From: Candidatus Flavonifractor merdavium
GTDB taxonomy: Bacteria; Bacillota; Clostridia; Oscillospirales; Oscillospiraceae
DNA length: 64,000 nt
Assembly: GCA_019119335.1 (NCBI GenBank)
Contig: DWXF01000006.1
Coordinates: 43,996-107,995 of the forward strand
Direction of reading: 5' to 3'
A program made the translations under genes and the position numbers. Under the pieces are notes generated by a model. That model was given only the letters and a program-made list of their open reading frames with translations, did not search any database and was not told the origin of the DNA. Position 1 is the first letter of the stretch. Each line of letters begins with the position of its first letter. Shown here piece by piece: positions 25,024 through 33,843 of this stretch.

Positions 25024-25992
25024 TCAATTGCCGCAGAGGTGGCAGGCAATGAGATGGCCGGGGGAAACTTCCTTCAAAACGGGAGCCTCCTGGTGGCAGC
25101 GCTCCTGACAATGCTCGCAGCGGGCGGCAAAGCGGCAGCCTGGCTTGGGGTCCACGGGACTGACGACTTCGCCCTTGATGACCTTGATCTCCTTGTTGCG
25201 CATGGAGATGTCCGGCTCGGGAATGGCGGACAGCAGGGCCTGGGTATAGGGATGCACAGGATTTGCGAACAGCTCGTCGGAGCTGGTGAGCTCCAGGCAT
25301 TGGCCAAGGTACATCACCATGATGTTATCGGAGATGTGCTTGACGACGCTCAGGTCATGGGTCACAAACATGTAGGTCAGCCCCATCTCATCCTGCAGGT
25401 CCATCAGCAGATTGAGGATCTGCGCCTGAATGGACACGTCCAGAGCGGAAACGGGCTCGTCGCAGACGATGAACTTGGGGTTGACGGACAGCGCCCGGGC
25501 GATGCCGATGCGCTGACGGCGGCCGCCGTCCAGCTCGTGGGGGTACGCCGTAGCGTAGCGTCTGGCCAGGCCGACCACGTCCATCAGATGGGCCGCGCGG
25601 TTAAAGATATCCCGCTTCTTGGGCAGCGTCTTGTTGATGAGCATGTACTCGGCAATGATCTCAATGACCGACTTGCGGGGGTCAAGGCTTGCGTACGGGT
25701 CCTGGAAGATGATCTGCAGCTCCTGACGCATTTTCTTCATCCGCCGGGCATTGTATTTGGTGATATCGTCGCCGTTATACAAAATCTGTCCGGACGTGGG
25801 CTCAATCAGGCGCAGAATGGTGCGGCCCAGCGTGCTCTTCCCGCAGCCGGACTCGCCGACCACACCGATGGTTTCGCCGGCGTACACTTTCATGTTGATA
25901 CCGTCAACCGCGTGCAGGAAGGACTTGTCGCCCACCTTGAAATGTTTTTTCAGGTCTACGGTCTCAATCAGAGGGATTCTCTCTTCTGCCAT
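25024..25992 (-). CDS. Second peptide-type importer ATPase, OppF/DppF-like
   Basis: This 322-residue protein has Walker [10 protein letters not shown], signature LDGGRRQR and Walker B FIVCDEPVSALD, nearly identical at these sites to the ATPase at 17980, so the two systems are close paralogues. The C-terminal Cys cluster is CRFAARCEHCQERC. It is the last gene of a five-gene operon (SBP, two permeases, two ATPases) that the HutC-type operator at 30656 probably controls. It starts after AAAGGAG. Confidence 0.9.
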   Translation of the reverse strand: MAEERIPLIETVDLKKHFKVGDKSFLHAVDGINMKVYAGETIGVVGESGCGKSTLGRTILRLIEPTSGQILYNGDDITKYNARRMKKMRQELQIIFQDPYASLDPRKSVIEIIAEYMLINKTLPKKRDIFNRAAHLMDVVGLARRYATAYPHELDGGRRQRIGIARALSVNPKFIVCDEPVSALDVSIQAQILNLLMDLQDEMGLTYMFVTHDLSVVKHISDNIMVMYLGQCLELTSSDELFANPVHPYTQALLSAIPEPDISMRNKEIKVIKGEVVSPVDPKPGCRFAARCEHCQERCHQEAPVLKEVSPGHLIACHLCGN

Positions 25993-26007
25993 AGCTTTGT
26001 TCTCCTT

Positions 26008-26985
26008 TTACTGGTGAAAGAGATGGCAGCGGATGGAGTGCGTGCCATCGGTATAGACCTTTGGAGGCACCTCTTTGCAGATCTCCATGCACTTGCCGCA
26101 GCGCGGTGCAAATTTGCAGCCCTTAGGCAGATTGGTGGGATCCGGCATCAACCCGGCAATGGGCTGCAGACGGGCCGTTTTCGACTTGAGGTTGGGCAGC
26201 GAGGCAAACAGGCCGTCCGTATAGGGGTGGTGCATGGTGTGGGCAAAGATATCCTCAGCGGTACCCAGCTCGATGATCTCACCGGCATACATTACGGCCA
26301 CGTTGTCGCAGGTCTGCGCCACAATGCCCAGATCATGGGTAATCATAATCATGGAGGTGCCCAGACGGTCACGCAAATCGCGAATCATCATCAGCACCTG
26401 GGCCTGAATGGTGACATCCAGGGCGGTGGTGGGCTCGTCCGCGATCAGCAGGTCGGGCTCACAGGACAGGGCAATGGCGATCACAACACGCTGGCGCATG
26501 CCGCCGGAAAACTGATGGGGATACTCGTGCTTTCTGGCGGGTGGAATCCCCACCAGGGTCAGGGTCTCATCCACACGAGCCTCGATTTCCTCCTTGGAGC
26601 GGCCTATCTCGTTGTGGACCTGCAGCGCCTCGGCGATCTGCTCGCCCACGGTCAGCACCGGATTCAGGGAGGTCATGGGATCCTGGAAGATCATGGCGAT
26701 CTTATCGCCGCGGATCTTGCGCATATGGGCCTCCGGCAGATCTACGATGCTCTCGCCCTCAAAGGTGATGGAGCCGGAGGTGACCTTGCCGGTCCGCTCG
26801 GGCAGAAGGCGCATGAGTGTCAGGGCCAGCGTGGTTTTACCTGCGCCGGTCTCGCCTACCAGGCCCAGCGTGGCTCCCTTTTCCAGAGAGAGGGTGACGT
26901 CGTTGACGGCGTACACAGTCTCCAGATCGGTTTTATAGATGACGCTCAGGTCCTTGATTTCTAGCATTTTTTCCGCGTTACTCAT
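26008..26985 (-). CDS. Second peptide-type importer ATPase, OppD/DppD-like
   Basis: This 325-residue protein has Walker [10 protein letters not shown], signature FSGGMRQR, Walker [13 protein letters not shown] and the C-terminal [14 protein letters not shown] cluster. It pairs with the OppF-like subunit that starts 16 bases after its stop. It couples ATP hydrolysis to uptake of the ligand captured by the lipoprotein at 29012. Confidence 0.9.
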   Translation of the reverse strand: MSNAEKMLEIKDLSVIYKTDLETVYAVNDVTLSLEKGATLGLVGETGAGKTTLALTLMRLLPERTGKVTSGSITFEGESIVDLPEAHMRKIRGDKIAMIFQDPMTSLNPVLTVGEQIAEALQVHNEIGRSKEEIEARVDETLTLVGIPPARKHEYPHQFSGGMRQRVVIAIALSCEPDLLIADEPTTALDVTIQAQVLMMIRDLRDRLGTSMIMITHDLGIVAQTCDNVAVMYAGEIIELGTAEDIFAHTMHHPYTDGLFASLPNLKSKTARLQPIAGLMPDPTNLPKGCKFAPRCGKCMEICKEVPPKVYTDGTHSIRCHLFHQ

Positions 26986-27009
26986 GATGATAATTCCTTT
27001 CTGCCGGCG

Positions 27010-27918
27010 TCAACTCTTCAGACGGGGGTCCATCGCGTCGCGCAGGCCATCACCCAGCAGGTTTACGGAGAAAGCCGTCAGAACGATGGCCAGTGCAGGG
27101 AACACCACCAGCAAGGGAGCACGCAGCATATCCACACGGGCGCTGGACAGCATGGAGCCCCACTCGGGCGCGGGGGCGGGCAGGGACAGACCGATGAAGC
27201 TCAGGGTGGACTGATAGATGACCAGGCTGGAGACATTCAGGGTCACGTTGACCAGGATGATGCCCAGCGTGTTGGGGATGATATGGCTGATGATGATACG
27301 GGCGGAGCTGGAGCCGCCGGCGCGGGCGGCCTCCACATACTCCTGGTCAACCAGGTTCAGAACACCGGAGCGGACCAGGCGGACATAGTTTGTGAAATAG
27401 GCCAGGGTCATGGCGATAATCAGCACGGGGACGCTGGAGCTCAGGGCGGCCACCACCACCATGGTGAACAGCAGGTCGGGGATGGACATGAAGATATCCA
27501 GCGCCCGCATGATCACCATGTCCACCTTGCCGCCGAAGTAGCCGGCGATGGCGCCCAGCGTGCAGCCAAACAGGCAGGAGCTGATGGACGCTGCCACGGC
27601 CACCAGCAGCGAGTTGCGGGCGCCATGTACCAGGCGGGAGAGAACATCGCGGCCATAGCTGTCGCAGCCCAGCGGATGCTCCGCGGACATGGGCGCCAGC
27701 TTGTTTTCGGCGACCTGAACCACGCCGATGTCGTAAGGAGCAATCAAATCCGCGAAAATGACCACCAGAATAATGCAGATGAGCAGGAACAGGCCGATCA
27801 TCGCGCCCTTGTTCTTTCTCAGACGGCGGAGGATCTCTTTGGCCTGACTGGGGCGCTTGAAGTTGATGTCCTCACCCTCCAGCGCAGTCACAACGGGACG
27901 GGTAGAAGTTTTTGCCAT
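27010..27918 (-). CDS. Second peptide-type importer permease, OppC/DppC-like
   Basis: This protein of about 302 residues starts at the ATG at 27918, with AAGGGGGG nine bases upstream; an in-frame TTG three codons earlier is less likely. It has the DppC-type cytoplasmic N-terminus, LGCDSYGRDVLSRLV in the first loop, and an EAA loop (VEAARAGGSSSARIIISHIIPN). It begins five bases after the OppB-like stop, so the two membrane subunits are translated together. Confidence 0.9.
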   Translation of the reverse strand: MAKTSTRPVVTALEGEDINFKRPSQAKEILRRLRKNKGAMIGLFLLICIILVVIFADLIAPYDIGVVQVAENKLAPMSAEHPLGCDSYGRDVLSRLVHGARNSLLVAVAASISSCLFGCTLGAIAGYFGGKVDMVIMRALDIFMSIPDLLFTMVVVAALSSSVPVLIIAMTLAYFTNYVRLVRSGVLNLVDQEYVEAARAGGSSSARIIISHIIPNTLGIILVNVTLNVSSLVIYQSTLSFIGLSLPAPAPEWGSMLSSARVDMLRAPLLVVFPALAIVLTAFSVNLLGDGLRDAMDPRLKS

Positions 27919-27923
27919 TGAGG

Positions 27924-28862
27924 TCAACCCCCCTTACTGTACTTGGCCCGGATGCGCGGGTCAATGAAGGCATAAATCAAATCGACGCCGATCATCAGCA
28001 GGGTGAAGCAGATGGACACCATGACGGCGCAGCCAATGATCATGGGCTCATCCTTCATGCTGATGGACTCAACGATCAGAGACCCAACGCCCGGGATGGA
28101 AAACAGCTGTTCCGTGGTAACCATGCCGGCCAGCAGGCAGCCAAAACGCATACCGATGGAGGTGACCACAGGCAACAGCGCGTTCTTCAGCGCGTGCTTC
28201 CAGATAACCGTGCGCTCGGCCACGCCCTTGGCCCGGGCGGTGCGGACATAGTCCTGGCGGATGGCCTCCAGCATGGAGGATTTGGTAAAACGCAGATAGG
28301 CCGACAGCTCACAGATTGTGGCTGAAACAACCGGCAGCACGTAGTGCTGTATGGATTTCAGGCCGTAGGAGGGGAACCAGCCCAGCTTCAAGGCAAATAT
28401 GTACATAAGTACTATGCCTACAACGAAGCTTGGTACCGCCGCCAGGAAAAAGGCGATCATGGTGGGGATGGTGTCCATCAGCGAATTTTGTTTCACGGCG
28501 GACAAAATACCCAATGGGACGCCTATGCAAACCGATAGCGCAAGCACTAAAACAGCAAGGCGCAAGGTAATCAGGAAACGGGGCCAGAGTTCTTCCAAAA
28601 CATCCCGCTTGGTAGAATAGGACTGGCCGAAGCTGCCCTCGGTGACGATATCTTTCAGGTAGTTAAACCAGCGGACAAGAATCGGGTCATTATAGCCCAG
28701 CTCCTCGTTCATCGCCTCGACCTCCGCCGCGGTAGCGTTGGGTCCCAGGATCATACGGCCGGGGTTACCGGGCGTGATATTCATAACAATGAAGATAATC
28801 AGGGTAACGCCAAGCACGGTGGGGATCAGGAACAACAGGCGTTTGATAATATATCGATGCAT
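27924..28862 (-). CDS. Second peptide-type importer permease, OppB/DppB-like
   Basis: This 312-residue protein starts at the ATG at 28862 (MHRYIIKRLLFLIP), which gives the standard DppB N-terminus with the first helix right at the start; the ribosome binding site is weak (GGGAAA). It has NITPGNPGRMILGP in the first loop and the EAA loop YVRTARAKGVAERTVIWKHALKN. A hairpin in the 149-base gap separates it from the binding protein gene. Confidence 0.9.
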   Translation of the reverse strand: MHRYIIKRLLFLIPTVLGVTLIIFIVMNITPGNPGRMILGPNATAAEVEAMNEELGYNDPILVRWFNYLKDIVTEGSFGQSYSTKRDVLEELWPRFLITLRLAVLVLALSVCIGVPLGILSAVKQNSLMDTIPTMIAFFLAAVPSFVVGIVLMYIFALKLGWFPSYGLKSIQHYVLPVVSATICELSAYLRFTKSSMLEAIRQDYVRTARAKGVAERTVIWKHALKNALLPVVTSIGMRFGCLLAGMVTTEQLFSIPGVGSLIVESISMKDEPMIIGCAVMVSICFTLLMIGVDLIYAFIDPRIRAKYSKGG

Positions 28863-28925
28863 GCTTTCCCTGCTTTCTATCGAAGGATTTTCATCCACAT
28901 GTGTGTAAACAAGGCGGAATAGAAG

Positions 28926-28963
28926 TTGTGTGCAGGCGACCTTTCCCAGCCGCCTGCACACAA
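28926..28963 (-). terminator. Intercistronic hairpin after the binding-protein gene
   Basis: A 13-base perfect stem (28926-28938 with 28951-28963) stands alone in the gap between binding protein and permease. No T-run is present, so partial attenuation or 3'-end protection of the binding-protein message is the likely role. Confidence 0.55.
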
Positions 28964-29011
28964 TCTTTCTTAAATAACGGCTTTTAGTTGAAGCGAATCC
29001 AGAGGCGCCGA

Positions 29012-30577
29012 TTAGGTATTCCAGCTCCAGTCATAGACGCGATAATCGGTGGGAACCGCGACGGCATTCAGATCCTTGTTGTAGGCGATACAGGAAGGAA
29101 TGGTGATGACCGGCGTCAGCGTGTGGGTATCATAGAAAGCGTTGTACAGCTCGGTGTAGATGGCGATGCGCTCCTCCTCGTCAGCGGTGGAGGCGCCGGC
29201 CTTCAGCCACTCGTCAAACTTCTTGGACAGGTCGTTGAACTTGCCGGCGGGGCCGTCAAAGACGCAGTTCTTGATGCCGACAGAGGCGGAAGAGCACTGC
29301 TGCTCGAAGTTGTTGAAGTCGTAGTTGCCGCAGTCATAGGCCATGGCCAGATCATATTCCTGCGCCACCAGGCGGTCGCCGGCGACGGAGTAGTCCTGAA
29401 CCACCAGCGTGGATCTGATGCCGGCAGCCTCCAGCTGAGCCTGGATGGCGATGGCATAGCTCTCGTTGCGGCCCGCGGCGGCGATGAACTCGCCGACGTC
29501 AACGCCGTCGGGATAACCGGCCTCTGCCAGAAGCTCCTTGGCCTTCTCCAGATCGAAGGGGATGGGGTTCTCCAGGGAGTCGGCAGTGGGAGCCGCGGCG
29601 GCATAGCTGGGGTTGATGTACATATAGGTGGGGGTGCCGTAGCCATCGCAGACCAGCTGGTTGACGGCGTCGCGGTCGATGGCGTACATGATGGCCAGAC
29701 GGACCAGGTCATTCTGCAGGACCGAGCCATAGTCGGGAGACTCGATGTTGATGCAGAAGGTCATAACCTCGTTGGACTCCTTCTCAACGCAGGTAAACTT
29801 GTCGGAAGATTTGACGTCCTCCCAGTAGGAGATGGGAACGATCATGTAATCGATTTCGCCATTCTGCAGCGCGGTGATGGCGGAGGTGTCGTCCTCAATG
29901 ACGTTCCAGACGATGCGCTCGATCTTGGCCTTGCCGCGGTGATAATCCTCAAAAGCCACGGCGCTCCAGGAGGTCAGGGGATTGTAGTTGTCCTCCTCCC
30001 ACATATAGGGACCGGTACCGGCCTTGTTGGCAATCTTGCCAAAATCCTCGCCCTGCTCGGTCACTTCTTTCTGGGACAGGATCTTCACCTTGTGAAGCAT
30101 GTGGCCGATGGGGGAGAAGGGCTGATTCAAAACAATCCTAACGGTGTAATCGTCAATCTTTTCCACGTGGTCCAGAGGCCGGACATAGGAGGCCTGCTTG
30201 GGGCTGCTCTGCGCCAGGTCATAGCTGAACACCACGTCGTCAGCGGTCATGGTCTCGCCGTTGTGGAACTTGACGCCCTGCTTCAGGGTGACAATGTACT
30301 CGGTGACGTCTTCATTGGCCTCAACCTTCTCCGCCAAACGCAGATCGTAACCGCCGGTGGCCTCATTCAGGTCATACAGGCCTTCGTAGATATTCTCGAA
30401 AACAGTGTATTCGTGGGTATTGGTGGTTTGGTTGGGGTCGCTGGTAGTCAGGGACGCCGTGTTGCGAAGGGTCACCGTGTTCTGGCTCTCGCCGCTTGCC
30501 TGGCCACCGTCGCCACAGCCGGCCAAAGCAGCGACCAGCAGCAGAGTGGACATGAGTAGAGAGATAAACCGTTTCAT
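29012..30577 (-). CDS. Family 5 substrate-binding lipoprotein of the second importer
   Basis: This 521-residue protein starts after AAGGAGGAGG. The signal peptide ends in LAGC (lipobox). Family 5 hallmarks include YEGLYDL, the VKFHNGETMTADDVVFSYDLA segment and a second lobe with LVRLAIMYAIDRDAVNQ. This family covers peptides, opines, nickel complexes and glycosides. It leads a five-gene operon with a SigA promoter carrying a HutC-type operator shared with the pentose-type operon at 33391 and the racemase at 40374. The ligand therefore probably carries both a sugar-like and an amino-acid-like part, which is inference. Confidence 0.85.
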   Translation of the reverse strand: MKRFISLLMSTLLLVAALAGCGDGGQASGESQNTVTLRNTASLTTSDPNQTTNTHEYTVFENIYEGLYDLNEATGGYDLRLAEKVEANEDVTEYIVTLKQGVKFHNGETMTADDVVFSYDLAQSSPKQASYVRPLDHVEKIDDYTVRIVLNQPFSPIGHMLHKVKILSQKEVTEQGEDFGKIANKAGTGPYMWEEDNYNPLTSWSAVAFEDYHRGKAKIERIVWNVIEDDTSAITALQNGEIDYMIVPISYWEDVKSSDKFTCVEKESNEVMTFCINIESPDYGSVLQNDLVRLAIMYAIDRDAVNQLVCDGYGTPTYMYINPSYAAAAPTADSLENPIPFDLEKAKELLAEAGYPDGVDVGEFIAAAGRNESYAIAIQAQLEAAGIRSTLVVQDYSVAGDRLVAQEYDLAMAYDCGNYDFNNFEQQCSSASVGIKNCVFDGPAGKFNDLSKKFDEWLKAGASTADEEERIAIYTELYNAFYDTHTLTPVITIPSCIAYNKDLNAVAVPTDYRVYDWSWNT

Positions 30578-30611
30578 TTTTCCTCCTCCTTAAATTTGAA
30601 TCCGCCCATTT

Positions 30612-30627
30612 ATGTACCACGGTACAT
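30612..30627. promoter_or_regulatory. Second palindrome downstream of the importer promoter
   Basis: ATGTACCACGGTACAT is a perfect 16-base palindrome between the promoter at 30647 and the start codon at 30577. It differs from the TGTATATACA sites nearby, so it may bind another regulator or be a weaker site. Confidence 0.45.
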
Positions 30628-30646
30628 GCTGGTTGGTTACAAACAA

Positions 30647-30676
30647 ACTATATACCTGTATATACAGCATTGTCAA
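30647..30676 (-). promoter_or_regulatory. Promoter of second peptide importer with HutC-type operator
   Basis: On the minus strand, TTGACA (30671-30676), 18-base spacer and TATAGT (30647-30652). The perfect palindrome CTGTATATACAG (30656-30667) fills the spacer, the classic position for a repressor. Confidence 0.75.
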
Positions 30677-30831
30677 GCAAAGTAAACTACTGTTTTCAAA
30701 AATTGTCTGTTCCGACAAAATTATTCCTAAAAATATAGATATATCAGCCAAAGACAAAGGCAATATCTCTTTATTTTATAGCTATTTCTACCCGAAGAAG
30801 GACCCTTTTACCCAAAATACCACCCCAAAAC

Positions 30832-30862
30832 AAAAAGGGCCTTGGATTGCTCCAAGGCCCTT
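30832..30862 (-). terminator. Terminator of the AcnX-RidA operon
   Basis: On the minus strand an 11-base stem (30836-30846 region with 30852-30862) is followed by TTTTTGTTTT. It closes the operon that ends with RidA. The surrounding 30677-30922 is AT-rich and holds no gene. Confidence 0.8.
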
Positions 30863-30922
30863 AAGTATGCGGCATTTACAGGTAAAAGCAGCTAAATATA
30901 GGACTTTACCGCAACAAATGGC

Positions 30923-31309
30923 TCACACACCGGCGACGCAGCTGATCTCAAACAGGTAGGGCTCGGCAACGGTGGGCGCCACAACGGTGTACCGGGCGGG
31001 GCCCACGTCCATGTTCAGGAAGAAGCGATCCCACACCTGGTTTGCGATGGCGCGGTCCTCCCGCTTGGCAATGAAAATCTGACAGTACAGAACCTTCTCC
31101 AGGCTGGAGCCGGCAGCCTCCAGAACGTTTTTCATGTTGAGGAAGGCCTGCTCACACTGGGCCTCCAGCCCTTCCTTCAGCACCTCGTTTTCGTCCTCGC
31201 CCACCATGCCGGAGACAAACACCAGATTGCCGTACTTGACGGCCTGGGAGACGTTGTGGGTGGGGGTGGCGGCCAGGGGCGTATAGACTTTTTCCTTCTT
31301 GCATTCCAT
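30923..31309 (-). CDS. RidA-family protein (Rid/YjgF/UK114)
   Basis: This 128-residue protein starts at the ATG at 31309, with AAAGGAAG eight bases upstream. It is full length for the family and shows the usual sequence: YGNLVFVSGMVG, AFLNMKNVLEAAGSSLEKVL and a C-terminal LFEISCVAGV. The Arg of the active site is present near RYTVVAPT (Arg about 110). RidA hydrolyses reactive enamine/imine intermediates from amino acid dehydratases. It is the third gene of an operon with both AcnX subunits, a fitting partner if AcnX produces an imine such as pyrroline-2-carboxylate. Confidence 0.9.
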   Translation of the reverse strand: MECKKEKVYTPLAATPTHNVSQAVKYGNLVFVSGMVGEDENEVLKEGLEAQCEQAFLNMKNVLEAAGSSLEKVLYCQIFIAKREDRAIANQVWDRFFLNMDVGPARYTVVAPTVAEPYLFEISCVAGV

Positions 31310-31324
31310 AACCAGTACTTCCTT

Positions 31325-31768
31325 TCAGATAGATGATTTATCTCCGGCCGGTTCCAGAATTTCCACCGTGCCGTTGATGCCGTCGAGTCTGATGTAATCG
31401 CCGTCATGGATCTCCACGCAGGGATCGCAGGAGGCGGGGAAATCGGCGACACAGGGCCGTCTGGTGTTAAAGATGGCGGTGCCGCACTTGGAGTCCATTG
31501 TGGTAAAGACGTAGCCGATGGGGCCGACGCCGTTATACGTGCAGTTGCGGAACATATCAGACCAGCCCAGGGAGCCGCGGCTGCAAGGCAGTACGACAAT
31601 CTTGCCGGCAAAGCTGTCGCCATAGTGGACGTTGCCCTTCTCAGTCACCACGCCGGTCCTTACGTCGACGCCATTCCAGCCCACGATACTGTCGGGACAG
31701 ACAAAGGCGTATCCCTCTGTCACGGGGCCCCAGGCGGGACGGCCCCGGAGGATCTTGCGCTCACTCAT
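31325..31768 (-). CDS. Aconitase X small (swivel) subunit
   Basis: This 147-residue protein starts at the ATG at 31768, eight bases inside the end of the large-subunit gene. It has the AcnX swivel-domain pattern: LRGRPAWGPVTEGYAFVCPD, then GKIVVLPCSRGSLGWS around the active-site loop. In other organisms the AcnX swivel domain is separate (as here) or fused. Together with the large subunit it would form a dehydratase. Known AcnX enzymes dehydrate mevalonate 5-phosphate or cis-3-hydroxyproline; which one applies, or neither, is unresolved. Confidence 0.85.
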   Translation of the reverse strand: MSERKILRGRPAWGPVTEGYAFVCPDSIVGWNGVDVRTGVVTEKGNVHYGDSFAGKIVVLPCSRGSLGWSDMFRNCTYNGVGPIGYVFTTMDSKCGTAIFNTRRPCVADFPASCDPCVEIHDGDYIRLDGINGTVEILEPAGDKSSI

Positions 31769-33080
31769 ATCTTCTCTTAACCTCCCAATAGCCGCTGATG
31801 GCAGCGTCAATGACCTGCTCATCGGAGCCGTAGTAGATTGGGCAGTCCCGCTCGTCCTTGCTGCCGTTGCACAGCTTGAAGGAGGACAGGCCGATGGACT
31901 TTGCGCCCTTTGCCACGTTGATGGTGCGGAGAATACAGCCGCTGGTAAGAACCTCCACCCCCCAGTCCTTCAGATCCTGGATAATGTGGGCCTGCTGGGC
32001 CATGGCGTACTGGGCAATGTTGGTAAACACGCAGAAGCGGACCCCCTCCTTGACCTTTCTGCCGTTCATGTACCGCCAGATACGGATGAGCTCCTCGGCG
32101 GAGCAGTTGGGGCAGCCGATCTGCAGATAGTCCGCCGGGCCGGATTCCTTGTGGCAGACCTCGTCCCAGTAAGTCTGCAAAATTTCATTGGTGATGGTGA
32201 ACTCCGCCACAGGCGCATGGCCGCCCATGGCCATCTCATAGGTCTGCGCCTCGGGAGACACACCCAGGATCAGACACAGCTCGCAGCCGCTGGTCACGGC
32301 CAGCGCGGTGAAAAAGCTCTTCAGCTTGATCAGGTCGGGCCGCTGGAAATCGCCGCAGATGACAGGAACGGCATTGGGCGCCAGACGGCGGCCCACAGCG
32401 GCGCCCAGCAGATCCCAGTCGGTCTTGTCCCTGGTATCGCAGGCCAGATGGAACACGTGGGTGCCGTGGCGGTTTTCAGGCAGGTGGAGGCCCCACTTGG
32501 GCGCCCGGCCGCAGATGGCGGCGCAGAACGTGGTGTTGCCGCCGCCGCCGTAGCCCCGGGCGCCCAGGATGGAATTGCAGTAGAGCACGTTGCTGGATTC
32601 GGTGGTGACAAAATACTCGCCCATGACAGGCAGCCAGCCGGCCAGGTAGGGGGCGCAGGTAGAGCCGATCATCACCCCGCGGTCGGCCGCGTCAGAGAGG
32701 ATCTGGCGGTTGTTCTCATAAAACTCCTTGGTCCGCTGCGTCCACTGCCACTGAAAGGTGTCGCAGCAGTGCACGTCGTCCATGACGTAGGTGCTTTCGT
32801 TGAAGCTGTTGAAGGCGTCGGGCTCCAGGCCGGGGCATTTCAGCTTGGTCTGCCAGTCGTGATAGCCCATGGCCAGAATGTCGGGCCGGTCCAGATTGCC
32901 GTCGGGGAAATCGGACGGCTCGCAGGTGGAGCCGCAGCACAGATGGGCCTTGGTAATGGGCACCAGCTCCTCGGCGCCCAGGATCTGCGCGTAGTCGAGC
33001 ATCTTCTGCAGCGCAACCTGCTTGGCGGTACCGAAGGCGCCGTCAAGCATCTGTTGCTCATAGGGAGTCAACCGAATCAT
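31761..33080 (-). CDS. Aconitase X large (catalytic) subunit
   Basis: This 439-residue protein starts best at the ATG at 33080, with GGAG ten bases upstream; a TTG at 33089 is in frame. It resembles the AcnX catalytic domain: LTPYEQQMLDGAFGTAKQVA at the N-terminus and GCPNCSAEELIRIW in the second half. The iron-sulphur and substrate cysteines lie in HLCCGSTCEP and GCPNCS. Several segments (MGYHDW, HCCDTFQWQW) look unlike the characterised cis-3-hydroxyproline and mevalonate-phosphate enzymes, so the substrate may differ. First gene of the AcnX-RidA operon. Confidence 0.8.
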   Translation of the reverse strand: MIRLTPYEQQMLDGAFGTAKQVALQKMLDYAQILGAEELVPITKAHLCCGSTCEPSDFPDGNLDRPDILAMGYHDWQTKLKCPGLEPDAFNSFNESTYVMDDVHCCDTFQWQWTQRTKEFYENNRQILSDAADRGVMIGSTCAPYLAGWLPVMGEYFVTTESSNVLYCNSILGARGYGGGGNTTFCAAICGRAPKWGLHLPENRHGTHVFHLACDTRDKTDWDLLGAAVGRRLAPNAVPVICGDFQRPDLIKLKSFFTALAVTSGCELCLILGVSPEAQTYEMAMGGHAPVAEFTITNEILQTYWDEVCHKESGPADYLQIGCPNCSAEELIRIWRYMNGRKVKEGVRFCVFTNIAQYAMAQQAHIIQDLKDWGVEVLTSGCILRTINVAKGAKSIGLSSFKLCNGSKDERDCPIYYGSDEQVIDAAISGYWEVKRRYE

Positions 33081-33175
33081 CTCGTGCAATCTCCTCTCGT
33101 AGTCGGTTTGGGGTGTTCAGGTACAACCGCATTCAACCTATATACTCTGGTATGTACAGGTCTCCTTGTAAGTCT

Positions 33176-33203
33176 ATCATAGATGCATTTACGTAAAAGT
33201 CAA
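33176..33203 (-). promoter_or_regulatory. Promoter of the AcnX-RidA operon
   Basis: On the minus strand, TTGACT (33198-33203), 16-base spacer and TATGAT (33176-33181). The spacer contains TTACGTAA, also echoed in the divergent promoter. A degraded operator-like CTGGTATGTACAG lies downstream at 33147-33159. Confidence 0.55.
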
Positions 33204-33314
33204 GACAATTTTTGAAAATAAATGACATTTTACAGGCAAATACAGACCAAAAATCCGGGGCGCTTTTTAGTGAAATTGTGCATCTTGTAGTAACAGGATT
33301 ATTCAAATTGTATC

Positions 33315-33354
33315 TTGACTTTTCACGTACAATGGGCTACCTTGTATATACAAG
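33315..33354 (+). promoter_or_regulatory. Promoter and HutC-type operator of the pentose-type operon
   Basis: TTGACT (33315-33320), 17-base spacer and a weak TACCTT (33338-33343), then the perfect palindrome CTTGTATATACAAG (33341-33354) overlapping the -10. The core matches the TreR-type operator TTGTATATACAA of this regulator family. Confidence 0.65.
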
Positions 33355-33390
33355 TAAATCACACCATAAATACGAAGAGGAGGAAAGACA

Positions 33391-33831
33391 ATGAAAATTG
33401 CCATTGGAAACGATCAGCATGGTCTGGCCTACAAGCAAATGATCATGCAGACGTTCCCGGAGCACGAGTATGTGGATGTGGGTTCCTTCGATACAGAGCC
33501 TGTCAGCTACCCCGGCGTGGCGGAAAAGGTAGCCAAGCTGGTGGCGCAGGGCGCGTGTGAGCGGGGCATTCTGATCTGCGGCACCGGCATCGGCATGGCC
33601 ATGACCGCCAACAAGGTCAAGGGCGTCTATGCCGCCGTGTGCCACGACATCTACTCCACCCAGCGCATGATCCTGTCCAACAACGGCAATATCCTGTGCA
33701 TGGGCGCCCAGGTGATCGGCGCGAAAACCGCCGAGGAGCTGGTGCGTCAGTGGCTGCCGCTGCAATTTGACCCCAACAGCGCTTCCGCGGCCAAGGTGGC
33801 GCATCTGCGCCAGATTGAGGCGGAAAATTGA
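33391..33831 (+). CDS. RpiB/LacAB-family sugar-phosphate isomerase
   Basis: This 146-residue protein begins MKIAIGNDQHG after AGGAGGAAAG. It is the size of ribose-5-phosphate isomerase B and matches its core: GILICGTGIGMAMTANKVKGV with the catalytic Cys near residue 66, and AAVCHDIYSTQRMILSNNGNILCMG. RpiB or a LacAB-like enzyme interconverts ribose-5-phosphate and ribulose-5-phosphate, or related aldose and ketose phosphates such as allose-6-phosphate. As the first gene of the operon before transketolase, an isomerase of a pentose or modified sugar phosphate fits. Exact substrate not readable. Confidence 0.85.
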   Translation: MKIAIGNDQHGLAYKQMIMQTFPEHEYVDVGSFDTEPVSYPGVAEKVAKLVAQGACERGILICGTGIGMAMTANKVKGVYAAVCHDIYSTQRMILSNNGNILCMGAQVIGAKTAEELVRQWLPLQFDPNSASAAKVAHLRQIEAEN

Positions 33832-33843
33832 GGAGATGGCCTT

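Noticed and set aside
17980..25992. Segmental duplication of a peptide-importer operon
   Set aside because: The two Opp-type operons (17980-23495 and 25024-30577) have similar ATPase motifs, but their binding proteins and permeases differ widely. They look like ordinary old paralogues and not a recent duplication.
24982..26964. 660-codon open frame on the plus strand
   Set aside because: It lies opposite the two importer ATPase genes (25024-26985, minus), has a Gly/Gln/His-rich translation with no domain pattern, and no ribosome binding site. It is an antisense shadow of GC-rich genes.
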